This document shows, piece after piece, positions 15,534 to 26,190 of a stretch of 64,000 nucleotides of DNA. The stretch lies in contig NZ_JARXZC010000008.1 of NCBI RefSeq assembly GCF_029894335.1, positions 113,368 through 177,367 of the forward strand, given 5' to 3'. Positions within the stretch are counted from its first letter, which is position 1. Every line of letters starts with the position of its first letter. The DNA is from Kitasatospora sp. MAP5-34 (GTDB lineage Bacteria > Actinomycetota > Actinomycetes > Streptomycetales > Streptomycetaceae). The position numbers and the translations under genes were made by a program. The notes beneath the pieces are model-generated. The model made no database searches. It saw only the letters and a program-made list of their open reading frames with translations, and was not told the origin of the DNA.

Positions 15534-16208
15534 ATGGCAGTCATCACCCGAAGCGCGACGGTCGAGACCGGCACCCACCAGATGTCCGGCGCCCTCCGCC
15601 CGATCGCCGTCGACGTGGCGCTGCCGCTGCTCGCCTACTACACCGCCCACTCGGTGCTCGGGCTGAGCCTGGTCGACTCGCTGGTGCTCGGCAGTGTCGT
15701 GCCGGCGGTCCGGGCGGGCCACCAACTGCTGCGGGAGCGGTCGTTGAACGGGTTGGCGACGTTGATGCTGGTGGTCAACCTGCTGGGGATCGGGCTCTCG
15801 CTGGTCGCCGGGGACCCGAGGCTGATGATCGCCAAGGACGGCGCGGTGAGCAGCGTGATCGGGCTCGCCATGATCGGGTCGGTGTTCGCCGGGCGTCCGA
15901 TGATGACCGCCGGGATGCGTCCCTTCGTCGTCAAGCGCGACGCCGGCCGCGACGCCGCCTGGGACCGGCTGGCCGCGACCTCGGTGACGTTCCGGCGGCT
16001 GGAGCGGAGCTTCACCCTGGTCTGGGGCTCCGCGCTGGTCGCCGAGTGCGCGGCCAAGGTGGTCGGCGCGTACACACTGCCGCTGGACACCATGGTCTGG
16101 CTGGGCACCGTCTTCCTGGTCGGCGCGATCGTGCTCGCCATCGCGGTCGGCAACTTCTTCGCCGGGCGGATGGCCGAGCTGGTCATCGAGGAGAGCAAGT
16201 CCGTCTGA
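15534..16208 (+). CDS. VC0807 family membrane protein
   Basis: A 224-residue membrane protein with about five or six hydrophobic helices (VDVALPLLAYYTAHSVLGLS; GLATLMLVVNLLGIGLSLVA; SVIGLAMIGSVFAGRPMMTA; MVWLGTVFLVGAIVLAIAVG). The layout and the GRPMMTAGMRPF segment fit the VC0807 family (intracellular-septation-A-like), whose function is unknown. ATG 15534 follows GAAGGAG. It stands alone between two terminators, and a palindrome upstream suggests inducible expression. Confidence 0.75.
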   Translation: MAVITRSATVETGTHQMSGALRPIAVDVALPLLAYYTAHSVLGLSLVDSLVLGSVVPAVRAGHQLLRERSLNGLATLMLVVNLLGIGLSLVAGDPRLMIAKDGAVSSVIGLAMIGSVFAGRPMMTAGMRPFVVKRDAGRDAAWDRLAATSVTFRRLERSFTLVWGSALVAECAAKVVGAYTLPLDTMVWLGTVFLVGAIVLAIAVGNFFAGRMAELVIEESKSV

Positions 16209-16225
16209 CCTGCCCCCGGTACGCG

Positions 16226-16264
16226 CGAGGCGCCCGCTCACCTGGACGGTGAGCGGGCGCCTCG
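16226..16264. terminator. Bidirectional terminator
   Basis: CGAGGCGCCCGCTCACC (16226-16242) and GGTGAGCGGGCGCCTCG (16248-16264) form a perfect 17-pair stem with a 5-base loop. It separates the convergent membrane-protein and flotillin genes. Confidence 0.88.
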
Positions 16265-16290
16265 TACGTGGATACGTACGCCTGCCGGGG

Positions 16291-17790
16291 TCAGACGCCG
16301 TCGTGCTGGACCGGGATCGACTGGCTGACGACCGGGACCGGCTGGCCAGCGGGCTTGGCCGGCCCGGTCGCCGTACCCGACGGCGACGCCGTGTCGGGGG
16401 TGCTGTTCATCGAGCTGAGCAGCTGGCGGGCCAGGCCGAGGCCGGTGCCGCCCATGGTCAGCGCCTTGGCGAACATCTCGCCCATGCCCTCGGCGCCGTT
16501 CAGCAGCACCATGTGCTCGACGTTGCCGAACGCCTCGGCCCCGGCGCGGACGATCTCCGGCCAGTTCTCGGCGAGTTGCTGCGCGACGACGGCTTCCTGG
16601 TTCTCGGCCAGCGCCGCCGCCCGGGCCTTGATGGCCTCGGCCTCGGCCAGACCGAGCGCGCGGGTCGCCTCGGCCGTGGCAAGACCCTTGGCCTCCGCGG
16701 CTGCGGCCTCCGCGAGACCGGTCGCCTTGGTCGCCTCGGCGCTCGCCAGGCCCCGGGCCCGGGTGGACTCGGCCTCGGCGCTCGCCGCGATCTTCACCCG
16801 GTTCGCCTCGGCGATCGCCTTCAGCTCGGTCTCCCGGGCCTGGGCCTCCGCCGCCGAGATCCGGGCGTCACGGTCGGCCTCGGCCTTGGTGCGGGTCTCG
16901 TACGCGCGGGCGTCGGCCGGCTTGCGGACGTCCACCTGCAGCTGCTGCTCCTTGCGGTGCGCCTCCAACTCGGCGACCTTGGTCTCCTGGACCACGACCT
17001 CCTGCTTGGCGGCGGCCTCGGCCAGCGGCCCGGCCTGCATCGCACGGGCCGTTGCGGTCTCCATCTCCGCCTGGTAACCAGCCTGCTGGATACCGGAGTT
17101 ACGCGTCGCCTGGGCCTTGCGGGCGTACGACTCCTGCTCCGCCTCGGTGGCCACCCGGTCAGCCTCGGCGGCCGCGATCCGGGCGTCCCGCTGGACGGCG
17201 GCGGCGTGCGGCGCGGCCAGGTTCTGGATGTAACCGGTCGGGTCCAGGATCTCCTGGATCTGCAGCGAGTCGATGATCAGGCCCAGCTTCTCCATCTCGC
17301 TGCCGGACGCCATCCGGGTCTCCCCGGTCAGCCGCTCGCGGTCGCGGATCATCTCCTCGACCGTCAACCCACCGACGATGGAACGGAGATGACCGGCGAA
17401 GACGTTGTGGACGCGCGGTCCCATGTGCTGCTGCTGGCCGAGGAAACGCCGGGCGGCGTTGGCGATCGACACCATGTCGTCGCCCACCTTGAAGATGACA
17501 ACTCCCTTGACGTGCACGGGAATCCCCTGCGAGGTCACACACTCGACGTCGAGGTCGGCCTCGTTGAGGTCGAGCGACAGTCGGCGGACCACCTGCAGAC
17601 CCGGTGTGACGAGCGTCCCCCGCCCGGTGACGATCCGGAAGCCGAGCCCCTCGCCGACACCTTCGGTGCGGTGCTTGGAGCCGGAGATGACCAGTGCTTC
17701 GTCGGGTTCGGCGACCCGCCACATGGCCTTGAAGAGCACGACCGAGACGATGATGGCGGCCACGACGGCCCCCGCGATGCCGATGAGCAT
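16291..17790 (-). CDS. Flotillin-like SPFH/Band 7 protein
   Basis: A 499-residue protein. One N-terminal membrane segment (MLIGIAGAVVAAIIVSVVLF) is followed by an SPFH domain to about residue 190, then a long Ala/Glu-rich coiled coil with the repeated EAE/AEA pattern that marks flotillins, and a short Pro/Thr-rich tail. Flotillins scaffold membrane microdomains and affect fluidity and cell-wall machinery. A small protein with an NfeD-like fold is encoded just upstream on the same strand, the usual flotillin partner. ATG 17790 follows AAGGGGGA. Confidence 0.9.
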   Translation of the reverse strand: MLIGIAGAVVAAIIVSVVLFKAMWRVAEPDEALVISGSKHRTEGVGEGLGFRIVTGRGTLVTPGLQVVRRLSLDLNEADLDVECVTSQGIPVHVKGVVIFKVGDDMVSIANAARRFLGQQQHMGPRVHNVFAGHLRSIVGGLTVEEMIRDRERLTGETRMASGSEMEKLGLIIDSLQIQEILDPTGYIQNLAAPHAAAVQRDARIAAAEADRVATEAEQESYARKAQATRNSGIQQAGYQAEMETATARAMQAGPLAEAAAKQEVVVQETKVAELEAHRKEQQLQVDVRKPADARAYETRTKAEADRDARISAAEAQARETELKAIAEANRVKIAASAEAESTRARGLASAEATKATGLAEAAAAEAKGLATAEATRALGLAEAEAIKARAAALAENQEAVVAQQLAENWPEIVRAGAEAFGNVEHMVLLNGAEGMGEMFAKALTMGGTGLGLARQLLSSMNSTPDTASPSGTATGPAKPAGQPVPVVSQSIPVQHDGV

Positions 17791-17967
17791 CGGCTGATTC
17801 CCCCTTCAGGGCACACCGCGTTCCGTGGCTGCGCTCTGTTGTGCAGGATGGCGCGGAACTCGGTGGCAGCACGAGATTCTGCGCCTGTCCGGATCACTTG
17901 GGAAGAGCATTTCACCGGCGTGTCGCGGCTCACTCGACCGGTTGTCCGAAAGGGCGCCGCAAGATCA

Positions 17968-18171
17968 TCAGATCAGTGAGGTCACGTACACGGTGCGTGG
18001 CGGCTGGTACTCAGTCACGAGCACCTGCGTACCGACCGGCAGCGGATCCCCCGGCGTGGCCAGGTAGGCGAGGAAGGCCTCCGTCCCCTGCCGCTCGGGT
18101 ATGTGCACCAGCACCTCCCCCACCAGTCCCATGCCGACTTTCCCCGTCACTCGTCCCACGTTGCCCACCAT
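17968..18171 (-). CDS. Small NfeD-like C-terminal-domain protein
   Basis: A 67-residue protein. GKVGMGLVGEVLVHIP..., LPVGTQVLVTEYQPPRTVYV is the pattern of the soluble OB-fold that ends NfeD proteins: two glycine turns and a V-x-V-T-[EY] strand. NfeD proteins are encoded next to SPFH proteins and act with them, and this gene lies 177 bases upstream of the flotillin gene on the same strand. The ATG at 18171 has GGAG almost against it. An internal ATG at 18132 with GGGGAAA upstream is an alternative. The family call rests on pattern and context only. Confidence 0.65.
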   Translation of the reverse strand: MVGNVGRVTGKVGMGLVGEVLVHIPERQGTEAFLAYLATPGDPLPVGTQVLVTEYQPPRTVYVTSLI

Positions 18172-18302
18172 GCTCCGAGTCTGACACCCGGACCACGGGC
18201 CGGACTACGGGCCGGACCACGGGCCGGACCCCGTCTGGACCAGGGAGGTTCCGCCCGCTACGGTGTTGGACATCTTGTCCGCAGGCAAATCCGTCTGTGG
18301 AC

Positions 18303-20251
<1,949 letters not shown>

Positions 20252-20258
20252 CCGCCGA

Positions 20259-20313
20259 CCGTTGAGCGCCGCACCGGGGACCGGAGGGGAATCCTCGGTG
20301 CGGCGCTCAACGG
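20259..20313 (+). terminator. Terminator after thiC
   Basis: CCGTTGAGCGCCGCACC (20259-20275) pairs with GGTGCGGCGCTCAACGG (20297-20313), a perfect 17-base stem 8 bases beyond the stop codon. Confidence 0.88.
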
Positions 20314-20376
20314 ACTGGTCAGACTGCGGCCCGCTCCACCGGGATCCACCCCGGCGCCCAGGAGTTGGGAGGATGC

Positions 20377-20559
20377 GTGCTGTCCGACGAACGCTTCGAG
20401 TTCATCACGTGGTTGAGGCAAGCCGCCTTCCATCGTGCGCGCGAATGGATAGGAGTCGGCTGGTCGTTGCCAAGGGTGCGCAGGGTATGCGTACCCTTCG
20501 TCGTCGAGCCCGCGGACGGCGCTGTGCACGCGCGCGATTTGGAGCACCGAGGCGACTGA
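20377..20559 (+). CDS. Possible small hypothetical protein
   Basis: A GTG-started frame of 60 codons preceded by GGGAGGA. The product (MLSDERFEFITWLRQAAFHR...) contains FEFITWLRQ and ends in DLEHRGD. It has no family I recognise, and codon bias is weaker than in the neighbouring genes. The 360-base gap between the thiC terminator and the next gene holds nothing else convincing. It may be real, or a decayed segment. Confidence 0.3.
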   Translation: MLSDERFEFITWLRQAAFHRAREWIGVGWSLPRVRRVCVPFVVEPADGAVHARDLEHRGD

Positions 20560-20674
20560 TCAGTCAGGGGCGAGTGCTGGTTGGGAGGAATACGGCGCTT
20601 GAGCAGCGCTCGGCCATTGCGGGGCCGAGGGATTGCACCTCACGGCCCGCGCAACTCCTGGGAGGATGCGATCC

Positions 20675-21463
20675 ATGGACCCCTGGGATGCCCTGACCTT
20701 TGCCGAGCAGACGCTGATGCGTCGTGCCATGTTCGGCAATGGCCTGGCGTGGACGATTCAGCAGTACGGCATTGATCTGCGGTGGGCAGGGGCGGAGGGC
20801 GCTCCAACGCTGCGTAACTACACCGAGGACGAGGAGCGGGCGCTGGTGCCGCAACTGGCGGCCGCTGCCCTGGGTCTCGTCGGGCGCGGCCTGATGACTA
20901 TCCGGGTGCGGCAGGGCCACTTCCCTGCTGCGTCCGACCCGGTCCTCACCGGCGTGGAGCTGCGCGAGGTCCTTGCCGATCCGGCCAACTGGCGCTGGGA
21001 ATCAAAGGCTTCACGCAACTTCGACCTGGCCGCAACGGAGTCCGCGACGGAGCAGTGGCGGGCGGCCGCATCCCCGAAGGTGGCCTCCGATGCTCTGCCC
21101 GCCTGGGACGAACTCAGCATCGGTCAACGCGAAGTCCTGGTCTGCGCCATGGAGGGCAGCGGCATGCTGACCGGGCCGTTCGGCATCTGGGAGGACCTGC
21201 CGACCGAGCTGGGTTCCGCCGACCGGGCCGAGTGGGTCGATCACCAACTTGCTCCCCTGCTCCCGTTCGTCCGTGACGGTTGGATCGAGGTCCGGCACCT
21301 TCCTGGTGCGTCCAGCGACGCTTTCACGGTGATACCGCTCGATGAGCTCCACGCCGCCTTCGCGGACCCCGTCCTTCGGTACGACGGCGACGACGGCGAC
21401 GACTGGGGAGTGGGCCTCACCTGCGTCTTCACCCATGCGGGGCTAGCCGTTATGCGGGGATAG
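20675..21463 (+). CDS. Hypothetical protein with two internal repeats
   Basis: A 262-residue protein I do not recognise. It seems to consist of two diverged copies of one module. The first is WDALTFAEQTLMRRAMFGNG ... LVPQLAAAALGLVGRGLMTI; the second, from about residue 150, is WDELSIGQREVLVCAMEGSG ... LAPLLPFVRDGWIEVRHL. Each looks like a helical, winged-helix-like unit of about 70-80 residues (helix, loop, helix, then a short beta hairpin), and a variable stretch joins them. There is no signal peptide or membrane helix. ATG 20675 follows GGGAGG at 9-base spacing. The gene stands alone. Confidence 0.7.
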   Translation: MDPWDALTFAEQTLMRRAMFGNGLAWTIQQYGIDLRWAGAEGAPTLRNYTEDEERALVPQLAAAALGLVGRGLMTIRVRQGHFPAASDPVLTGVELREVLADPANWRWESKASRNFDLAATESATEQWRAAASPKVASDALPAWDELSIGQREVLVCAMEGSGMLTGPFGIWEDLPTELGSADRAEWVDHQLAPLLPFVRDGWIEVRHLPGASSDAFTVIPLDELHAAFADPVLRYDGDDGDDWGVGLTCVFTHAGLAVMRG

Positions 21464-21502
21464 CCGTCCACGGCGGGATCGGCCGGGCTAGCATCCTTCG
21501 CT

Positions 21503-22141
21503 GTGACTGAATCACCCTCCTACCTCAGTGCGACGGCGGAGGCATACGACGCCGTCGCCGTCCGCTACGCCGACTTCGTCCGGGACGGGCTCGACCACCT
21601 GCCGCTGGATCGGGCGATCGTCGCGGCGTTCGCCGACTTCGTGTCGGCTGCCGGCGTCGGGCCCGTCGCCGAGCTCGGCTGCGGCCCCGGACGGATAACC
21701 GCGCACCTGCGGGATCTGGGTCTGGATGTTTTCGGCGTCGACCTGTCGCCTGTGATGATCGACATTGCCCGCGAGGCGTACCCCGACCTGCGCTTCGAGG
21801 TTGGTTCGATGGGTGCCCTCGACCTGGCCGACGGCGAACTGAGCGGCATCGTGTCCTGGTACTCCGTCATCCACATCCCGCCGCAGGAACTACCACCGTA
21901 CTTCGCCGAGTTCCGCCGGGTACTGGCCCCAGGTGGTTGGCTTCTGCTCGCGTTCTTCGAGTCCGAGGGCGGGTCGATGCTGGCGTTCGACCACAAGGTG
22001 GCGCCGGCCTACCGCTGGCCGATCGACGATCTCGCCGCGCTGGCGCGCGAGGCCGGGTTCGACGAAGTCGGCCGGATGCTGCGCGAGCCCTGCGAGGAGG
22101 AGCGGTACCGCCGAGGACATCTGTTGATGCGCAGCCGGTAG
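21503..22141 (+). CDS. Class I SAM-dependent methyltransferase
   Basis: A 212-residue protein. Motif I is VAELGCGPGRITAHL, the acidic end of strand 2 is VFGVDLSPVMI, and motif III is FRRVLAPGGWLLLAFF. This is the UbiE/Methyltransf_11-type fold. The substrate cannot be inferred; there is no biosynthetic neighbour. The GTG start lacks a clear Shine-Dalgarno. Confidence 0.85.
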   Translation: MTESPSYLSATAEAYDAVAVRYADFVRDGLDHLPLDRAIVAAFADFVSAAGVGPVAELGCGPGRITAHLRDLGLDVFGVDLSPVMIDIAREAYPDLRFEVGSMGALDLADGELSGIVSWYSVIHIPPQELPPYFAEFRRVLAPGGWLLLAFFESEGGSMLAFDHKVAPAYRWPIDDLAALAREAGFDEVGRMLREPCEEERYRRGHLLMRSR

Positions 22142-22202
22142 AGCTCGCCGACCCCTCGCTGTGAGGGAACCGCTGCGAAGCAGCTGGAGCACTGGGCGCA
22201 GG

Positions 22203-22391
22203 TCAGCGTCCGGTGAGCCCGTCGGCGTCGAGACTGTCGAGGCTGGGGCCTAGACCGAAGGCGGCGAACACGCTCGGGTCGACGAAGGCGACGATCCGGG
22301 CGATTCCCGCAGGCGTGACGGTGAGCACCTGGGCGTCGGCCACCCACCGCAGCAGGGGACAGGCCGAGGCCGGTACCTCCGCGCGGCGAGT
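22203..22391 (-). pseudogene. C-terminal remnant of an ECF sigma factor with SnoaL-like domain
   Basis: The minus strand from about 22391 to the stop at 22203 encodes ...PLLRWVADAQVLTVTPAGIA, then RIVAFVDPSVFAAFGLGPSL and DSLDADGLTGR, then stop. The pattern V-L-T-[VL]-x-x-G-x-I-x-x-I-V-A-F-x-D-P-x-x-F-x-x-F-G-L is the end of the SnoaL-like tail of ECF sigma factors of the SigJ/SigX5 type. No start codon or sigma domains lie upstream; the frame enters unrelated sequence near 22390. I read it as a truncated relic. Confidence 0.6.
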
Positions 22392-22479
22392 GGAGGCACC
22401 CGAAGACGGCCGGCACGTCCGCCAGATCGATGTCCGACCGTCATGACGGCCGAATCCGACGACACGTCAGGATGTCTGC

Positions 22480-24156
22480 ATGGCAGATGAATCGATCACC
22501 CCGCGCGGCATTGCCGACAGCCACCTCGACCAGGTGGCCGCACATGACCCGATGACCTCCGCATGGCTGGGCCTGAACCGGGGCGACGACCGGCAGCCGG
22601 ACCTATCGCCGGACGGCTTCGAGGCCCACGCCGAGTTCGCCCGCCGTAGTCTCGCCGCACTCGACGCCGCCCCTGCCTCGGACGACCCCGCTGAACAGGT
22701 CTGCGCCCGGCTGCTCCGGGAACGCCTCACCGCCGAGCTCGCGATGCACGACACCGGCGAGAACTTCCGACAGCTGCGCACCGTGGGCGCGCACGTCGAC
22801 CAGGTGCGGACGATCTTCACCTTCATGCCGACCGCCACCGACGAGGACTGGGCGGCGGTGGCCGGACGGCTGCGCAACCTCCCCGGCGCGCTGGACGGTT
22901 ACCGGGCCACCCTCACCGAGGGGATCTCCCGTGGTCTGCTCGCTGCTCCCCGGCAGGCAGCCGGGGTGATCGGCCAGCTCGCCGACTGGACGGGGCGCGA
23001 CACCGGCGGCGTGGGCTGGTTCGCCGACTTCGTCGCGGACGGCCCCGACCGGCTGCGCCCTGAGCTGGACACCGCCGCCCGTCAAGCCACTGCCGCCGTC
23101 GCCGAGTTCCGCGACTGGCTGCGCGACACCTACGCCCCCGCCACGGCGGACACCCCGGACGCCGTCGGCCGCGACCGCTACCAGCGCGCCGCCCGCCACA
23201 ACACCGGTGCCGAACTCGATCTGGACGAGGCCTACGCCTGGGCCTGGAGCGAGTTCCACCGGACGCTCGCCGAGATGCGCCTCGAAGCCGAGCGTGTCCT
23301 GCCCGGCTCCACCCTCCTCGAGGCCATGCACCACCTGGACGAGCACGGCCACGCGGTCAAGGGCGAGGAGGCCATCCGCGACTGGCTGCAGCAGCTCATG
23401 GACGAGGCGATCGACACCCTCGACGGCAGCCACTTCGACCTCTCCGGCCCGATCCGCAAGGTCGAGTCCCGGATCGCGCCTGCGGGCAGCGCCTCCGGGC
23501 CCTACTACCAGGGCCCGAGCCTCGACTTCAGCCGCCCCGGCCGCACCTACCTGCCGACCCTCGGCCAGGACACCTTTCCGACCTGGCAGCTCGTCAGCAT
23601 CTGGTACCACGAGGGCGTCCCAGGGCACCATCTCCAGCTCGCCCAGTGGGCCGTGGTCGCCGACCGGCTCAGCCGCTACCAGGTCACCGAGGGCATGGTC
23701 AGCGCCAACATCGAGGGCTGGGCCCTGTATGCCGAGCGCTTCATGGACGACCTGGGCTTCTTCGCCGAACCCGCGCGCCGCCTCGGCTTCCTGGACGGGC
23801 AGATGCTGCGCACCATCCGGGTGATCATCGACCTGGGCATGCACCTCGAACTCGCCATCCCCGCCGACTCGGGCTTCCACCCCGGCGAGCGCTGGACCCC
23901 GGCGCTGGCAACGGAGTTCATGGCCACCTACAACGGCAGCCCGGCCGCCCGCCGCAACGGCGAGATCGACCGCTACCTCGGCTGGCCGGGCCAGGCCATC
24001 GGCTACAAGCTCGGCGAACGCGCCTGGCTCCAGGGCCGCGAGGCCGCCAAGCGCCGCCATGGCGCCGCCTTCGACCTCAAGGCCTGGCACATGAAGGCTC
24101 TCTCCCAGGGCTCGTTCGGCCTCGACGACCTGGTCGACAACCTCGCGGCGCTGTAG
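22480..24156 (+). CDS. DUF885 family protein (putative metallopeptidase-like), paralogue 1
   Basis: A 558-residue cytosolic protein of the DUF885 family. The most conserved stretch is SIWYHEGVPGHHLQLAQW (about residue 370), whose HEGxPGHH resembles a zinc-peptidase HExxH helix, followed by EGWALYAERFMDDLG with the likely third ligand Glu. Family members include enzymes with carboxypeptidase-like activity, but the substrate here is unknown. A second gene of exactly the same length with no indels lies at 26191-27867. The 3' 170 bases of the two are almost identical in nucleotide sequence. AGGA lies 10 bases before the ATG. Confidence 0.85.
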   Translation: MADESITPRGIADSHLDQVAAHDPMTSAWLGLNRGDDRQPDLSPDGFEAHAEFARRSLAALDAAPASDDPAEQVCARLLRERLTAELAMHDTGENFRQLRTVGAHVDQVRTIFTFMPTATDEDWAAVAGRLRNLPGALDGYRATLTEGISRGLLAAPRQAAGVIGQLADWTGRDTGGVGWFADFVADGPDRLRPELDTAARQATAAVAEFRDWLRDTYAPATADTPDAVGRDRYQRAARHNTGAELDLDEAYAWAWSEFHRTLAEMRLEAERVLPGSTLLEAMHHLDEHGHAVKGEEAIRDWLQQLMDEAIDTLDGSHFDLSGPIRKVESRIAPAGSASGPYYQGPSLDFSRPGRTYLPTLGQDTFPTWQLVSIWYHEGVPGHHLQLAQWAVVADRLSRYQVTEGMVSANIEGWALYAERFMDDLGFFAEPARRLGFLDGQMLRTIRVIIDLGMHLELAIPADSGFHPGERWTPALATEFMATYNGSPAARRNGEIDRYLGWPGQAIGYKLGERAWLQGREAAKRRHGAAFDLKAWHMKALSQGSFGLDDLVDNLAAL

Positions 24157-24297
24157 ACCCGTCAGGGGCACGGAGTAAACCGCCTCCGGCGAGGGCGAGT
24201 AGTCAGATAAAGTGCCTGCGCGTGGAGCGCGGCGATCCGGCTCAGGGGGGATCACGGCCGTACGCCCACTCGGACACAAGGACTCGGGGAAACAATC

Positions 24298-25560
24298 ATG
24301 CGCAAGTCTCGTCTGCTCGGCCTCGCCGCTACGGCCCTGGTGGCCGGTCTCGTTCTGCCCGCCGTTCCGGCGAGTGCGGCTGTCGCTCCGGCGGTCGGCC
24401 CGGCCAGCACCTTCTTCGGGGGCGGCCCGAGCCGCCTCGTGGACACGCGTGTCGGCTACGGCGCTCCGGACGTGCCGCTCGGCGCGGACAGTGTGCTCAA
24501 GATCAATATAGGCAACCTGGGCGTCGACCCCAGTGTGGCGACCACGACCGCAGTCGTGCTCAACGTGACCGCGATCGGACCGACCAAGAACGGCTACGCG
24601 TCGGTCTACCCGGACGGTGCACCGCGCCCGACCGTCTCGACTCTCAACTTCAAAGCCGGCCACGGCAACATCGTGACCAACCGGGTCACGGTCCAGCTCG
24701 GCGCCGACGGCGTCATCGACCTCTACAACCACGCCGGCCAGGCCGACTTCGTCGTCGACCTCGTAGGTGAGTACGAGGTGAGCCACCACGACGACCTCGC
24801 CGGTGAGACCTTCCGAGTCGGTGCGCCCACCCGCCTCCTGGACACCCGTACCGACATCGGCAACCGCCGGGGCAGGGTCGGCCCGGACACCACGCTGCTC
24901 GCGGACATCTCGAAGGTCACCGACCCGTCGCCCAACTCCTCCTCGGATCTGGTGCTGCAGCTGACCTCCACCAACGCCACCGAGCCCAGCTACGTCGACG
25001 CGTACAACGCCCTCAACCCTGCGAAGCCCGAGACGTCCGACCTCAACGTGACGCCCGGCGAGGACATCACCAACCTCACCTTCGTCAGCGTCGACCAGCG
25101 AGGGTTGGACATCTACAACCACGCGGGCTGGACGGACCTGGTCCTCGACTACGTGGGCGTCTTCGACCGCCACCCGAACGGAAACCCGGGCACCTCGGGC
25201 CTGTTCAGCCCCACCTCCCCGGCCCGCATCCTGGACACCCGCGCCGGCCTCGGCGCAGCCAAGCGGCAGGTCGGCGGCGGCGGTACGGTCCGGCTGAAGG
25301 TCACCGGCATCAAGGGTGCCCCGGCCAAGGTGTCGGCCGTCGTGCTCAACCTGACGGCGACCAACGCCTCCGTTCCGAGCCACCTGACCGCGTACGCCTC
25401 GGGCACGGCCAAGCCGCGCACCTCGAACCTCAACTTCGTCCCCGGCAAGGACATCGCCGCGATGGTGATCGTCCCGGTCAGCCCGGACGGCTACATCGAC
25501 ATCACCAACAACGCGGGCAACGTCGACCTGCTCGCCGACCTCCAGGGTTACTACTCCTGA
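24298..25560 (+). CDS. Secreted DTR-repeat protein
   Basis: A 420-residue protein with a clear signal peptide (RKSRLLGLAATALVAGLVLP, cleavage after ASA near residue 28). The mature part is three repeats of about 130 residues. Each opens with [RL]-[LVI]-[LV]-DTR (SRLVDTRVGYG, TRLLDTRTDIG, ARILDTRAGLG), continues with a VVLNVTATNA-type strand and ends in a YNHAGxxDxVxDxxG segment. Such repeats are common in secreted actinobacterial proteins and are probably beta-rich adhesion or wall-associated modules. There is no LPXTG anchor. It lies between the DUF885 paralogues. Confidence 0.78.
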   Translation: MRKSRLLGLAATALVAGLVLPAVPASAAVAPAVGPASTFFGGGPSRLVDTRVGYGAPDVPLGADSVLKINIGNLGVDPSVATTTAVVLNVTAIGPTKNGYASVYPDGAPRPTVSTLNFKAGHGNIVTNRVTVQLGADGVIDLYNHAGQADFVVDLVGEYEVSHHDDLAGETFRVGAPTRLLDTRTDIGNRRGRVGPDTTLLADISKVTDPSPNSSSDLVLQLTSTNATEPSYVDAYNALNPAKPETSDLNVTPGEDITNLTFVSVDQRGLDIYNHAGWTDLVLDYVGVFDRHPNGNPGTSGLFSPTSPARILDTRAGLGAAKRQVGGGGTVRLKVTGIKGAPAKVSAVVLNLTATNASVPSHLTAYASGTAKPRTSNLNFVPGKDIAAMVIVPVSPDGYIDITNNAGNVDLLADLQGYYS

Positions 25561-25574
25561 CCTTCCCTCACCTG

Positions 25575-25611
25575 ACGGGCCGCCTGCCGAGCAGCACGGT
25601 AGGCGGCCCGT
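25575..25611. terminator. Terminator after the secreted repeat protein
   Basis: ACGGGCCGCCTGCCG (25575-25589) pairs with CGGTAGGCGGCCCGT (25597-25611), with one T-G pair. Confidence 0.8.
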
Positions 25612-25672
25612 ACGGGTGAAGCGGCTTCTCAGGAGCCGCCGGGCGTGTGGTGTCCAGGTGGGTGGCCCACCG

Positions 25673-25925
25673 TCACGGCTTGGTGCGGGTCAGGTGGGCG
25701 TACGCGACCACGTTGCCCAGGTAGCCGGTCTTCTTGGAGAAACCACCCCCGCAGGTGATCAGCCGCAGCTCCGGCCGGCCGGTATCGCCGTAGACCTTGT
25801 CGCTCGGGAAGCGGTCCTTGGGGTACAGCTCGACGGCGTCCACGGAGAAGACGGCGGTGCTGCGGTCCTTCCGCTCGATCTCCACCTCGGCTCCCCGACG
25901 GCCCGCGCGTCCCGCTGCCGAACCA
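25673..25925 (-). pseudogene. C-terminal fragment of a class F (actinobacterial) sortase
   Basis: The minus-strand frame ending at 25673 encodes ...RRGAEVEIERKDRSTAVFSV, DAVELYPKDRFPSDKVYGDT, GRPELRLITCGGGFSK and TGYLGNVVAYAHL. The catalytic cysteine (LITCGG) is present and the tail is typical, but everything before about residue 85 of a normal sortase, including the catalytic His, is missing. Upstream of about 25925 the sequence is unrelated. A relic of a sortase next to a secreted repeat protein suggests a decayed surface-protein locus. Confidence 0.72.
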
Positions 25926-26190
25926 GCCCGCCGCCACGGCTGTGGTGACCGAGTTCGACGCCGAGACGCTGTACCGGGAGATCGGCGCGGGTTTCCCGGA
26001 TAGCGATTTACGCGCTTCCGCTGGTCGCTCTTCCGGGGCAGTGCCGCGCGGCATCCGGCGTCCGGGGGTGCCGGCTGGGTGTTCTGCCGGGTGTGCCGGT
26101 CGCGCGGGTGTCGGCGGCGGTGACAGCGTCCGTGCTGCCGAAGTGGCTGGTGTCCTTACATGACAGCCCTCGGTCAGACAGGATGACCGT

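Noticed and set aside
22603..25383. Minus-strand open frame of 926 codons opposite the DUF885 and secreted-protein genes
   Set aside because: Antisense shadow. The plus strand carries conserved motifs and ribosome sites; this one has neither.
25920..26010. Similarity of TEFDAETLYREI (plus strand) to the ThiC tail [10 protein letters not shown]
   Set aside because: Only about ten residues agree, and the frame has no further thiC content. Treated as chance.
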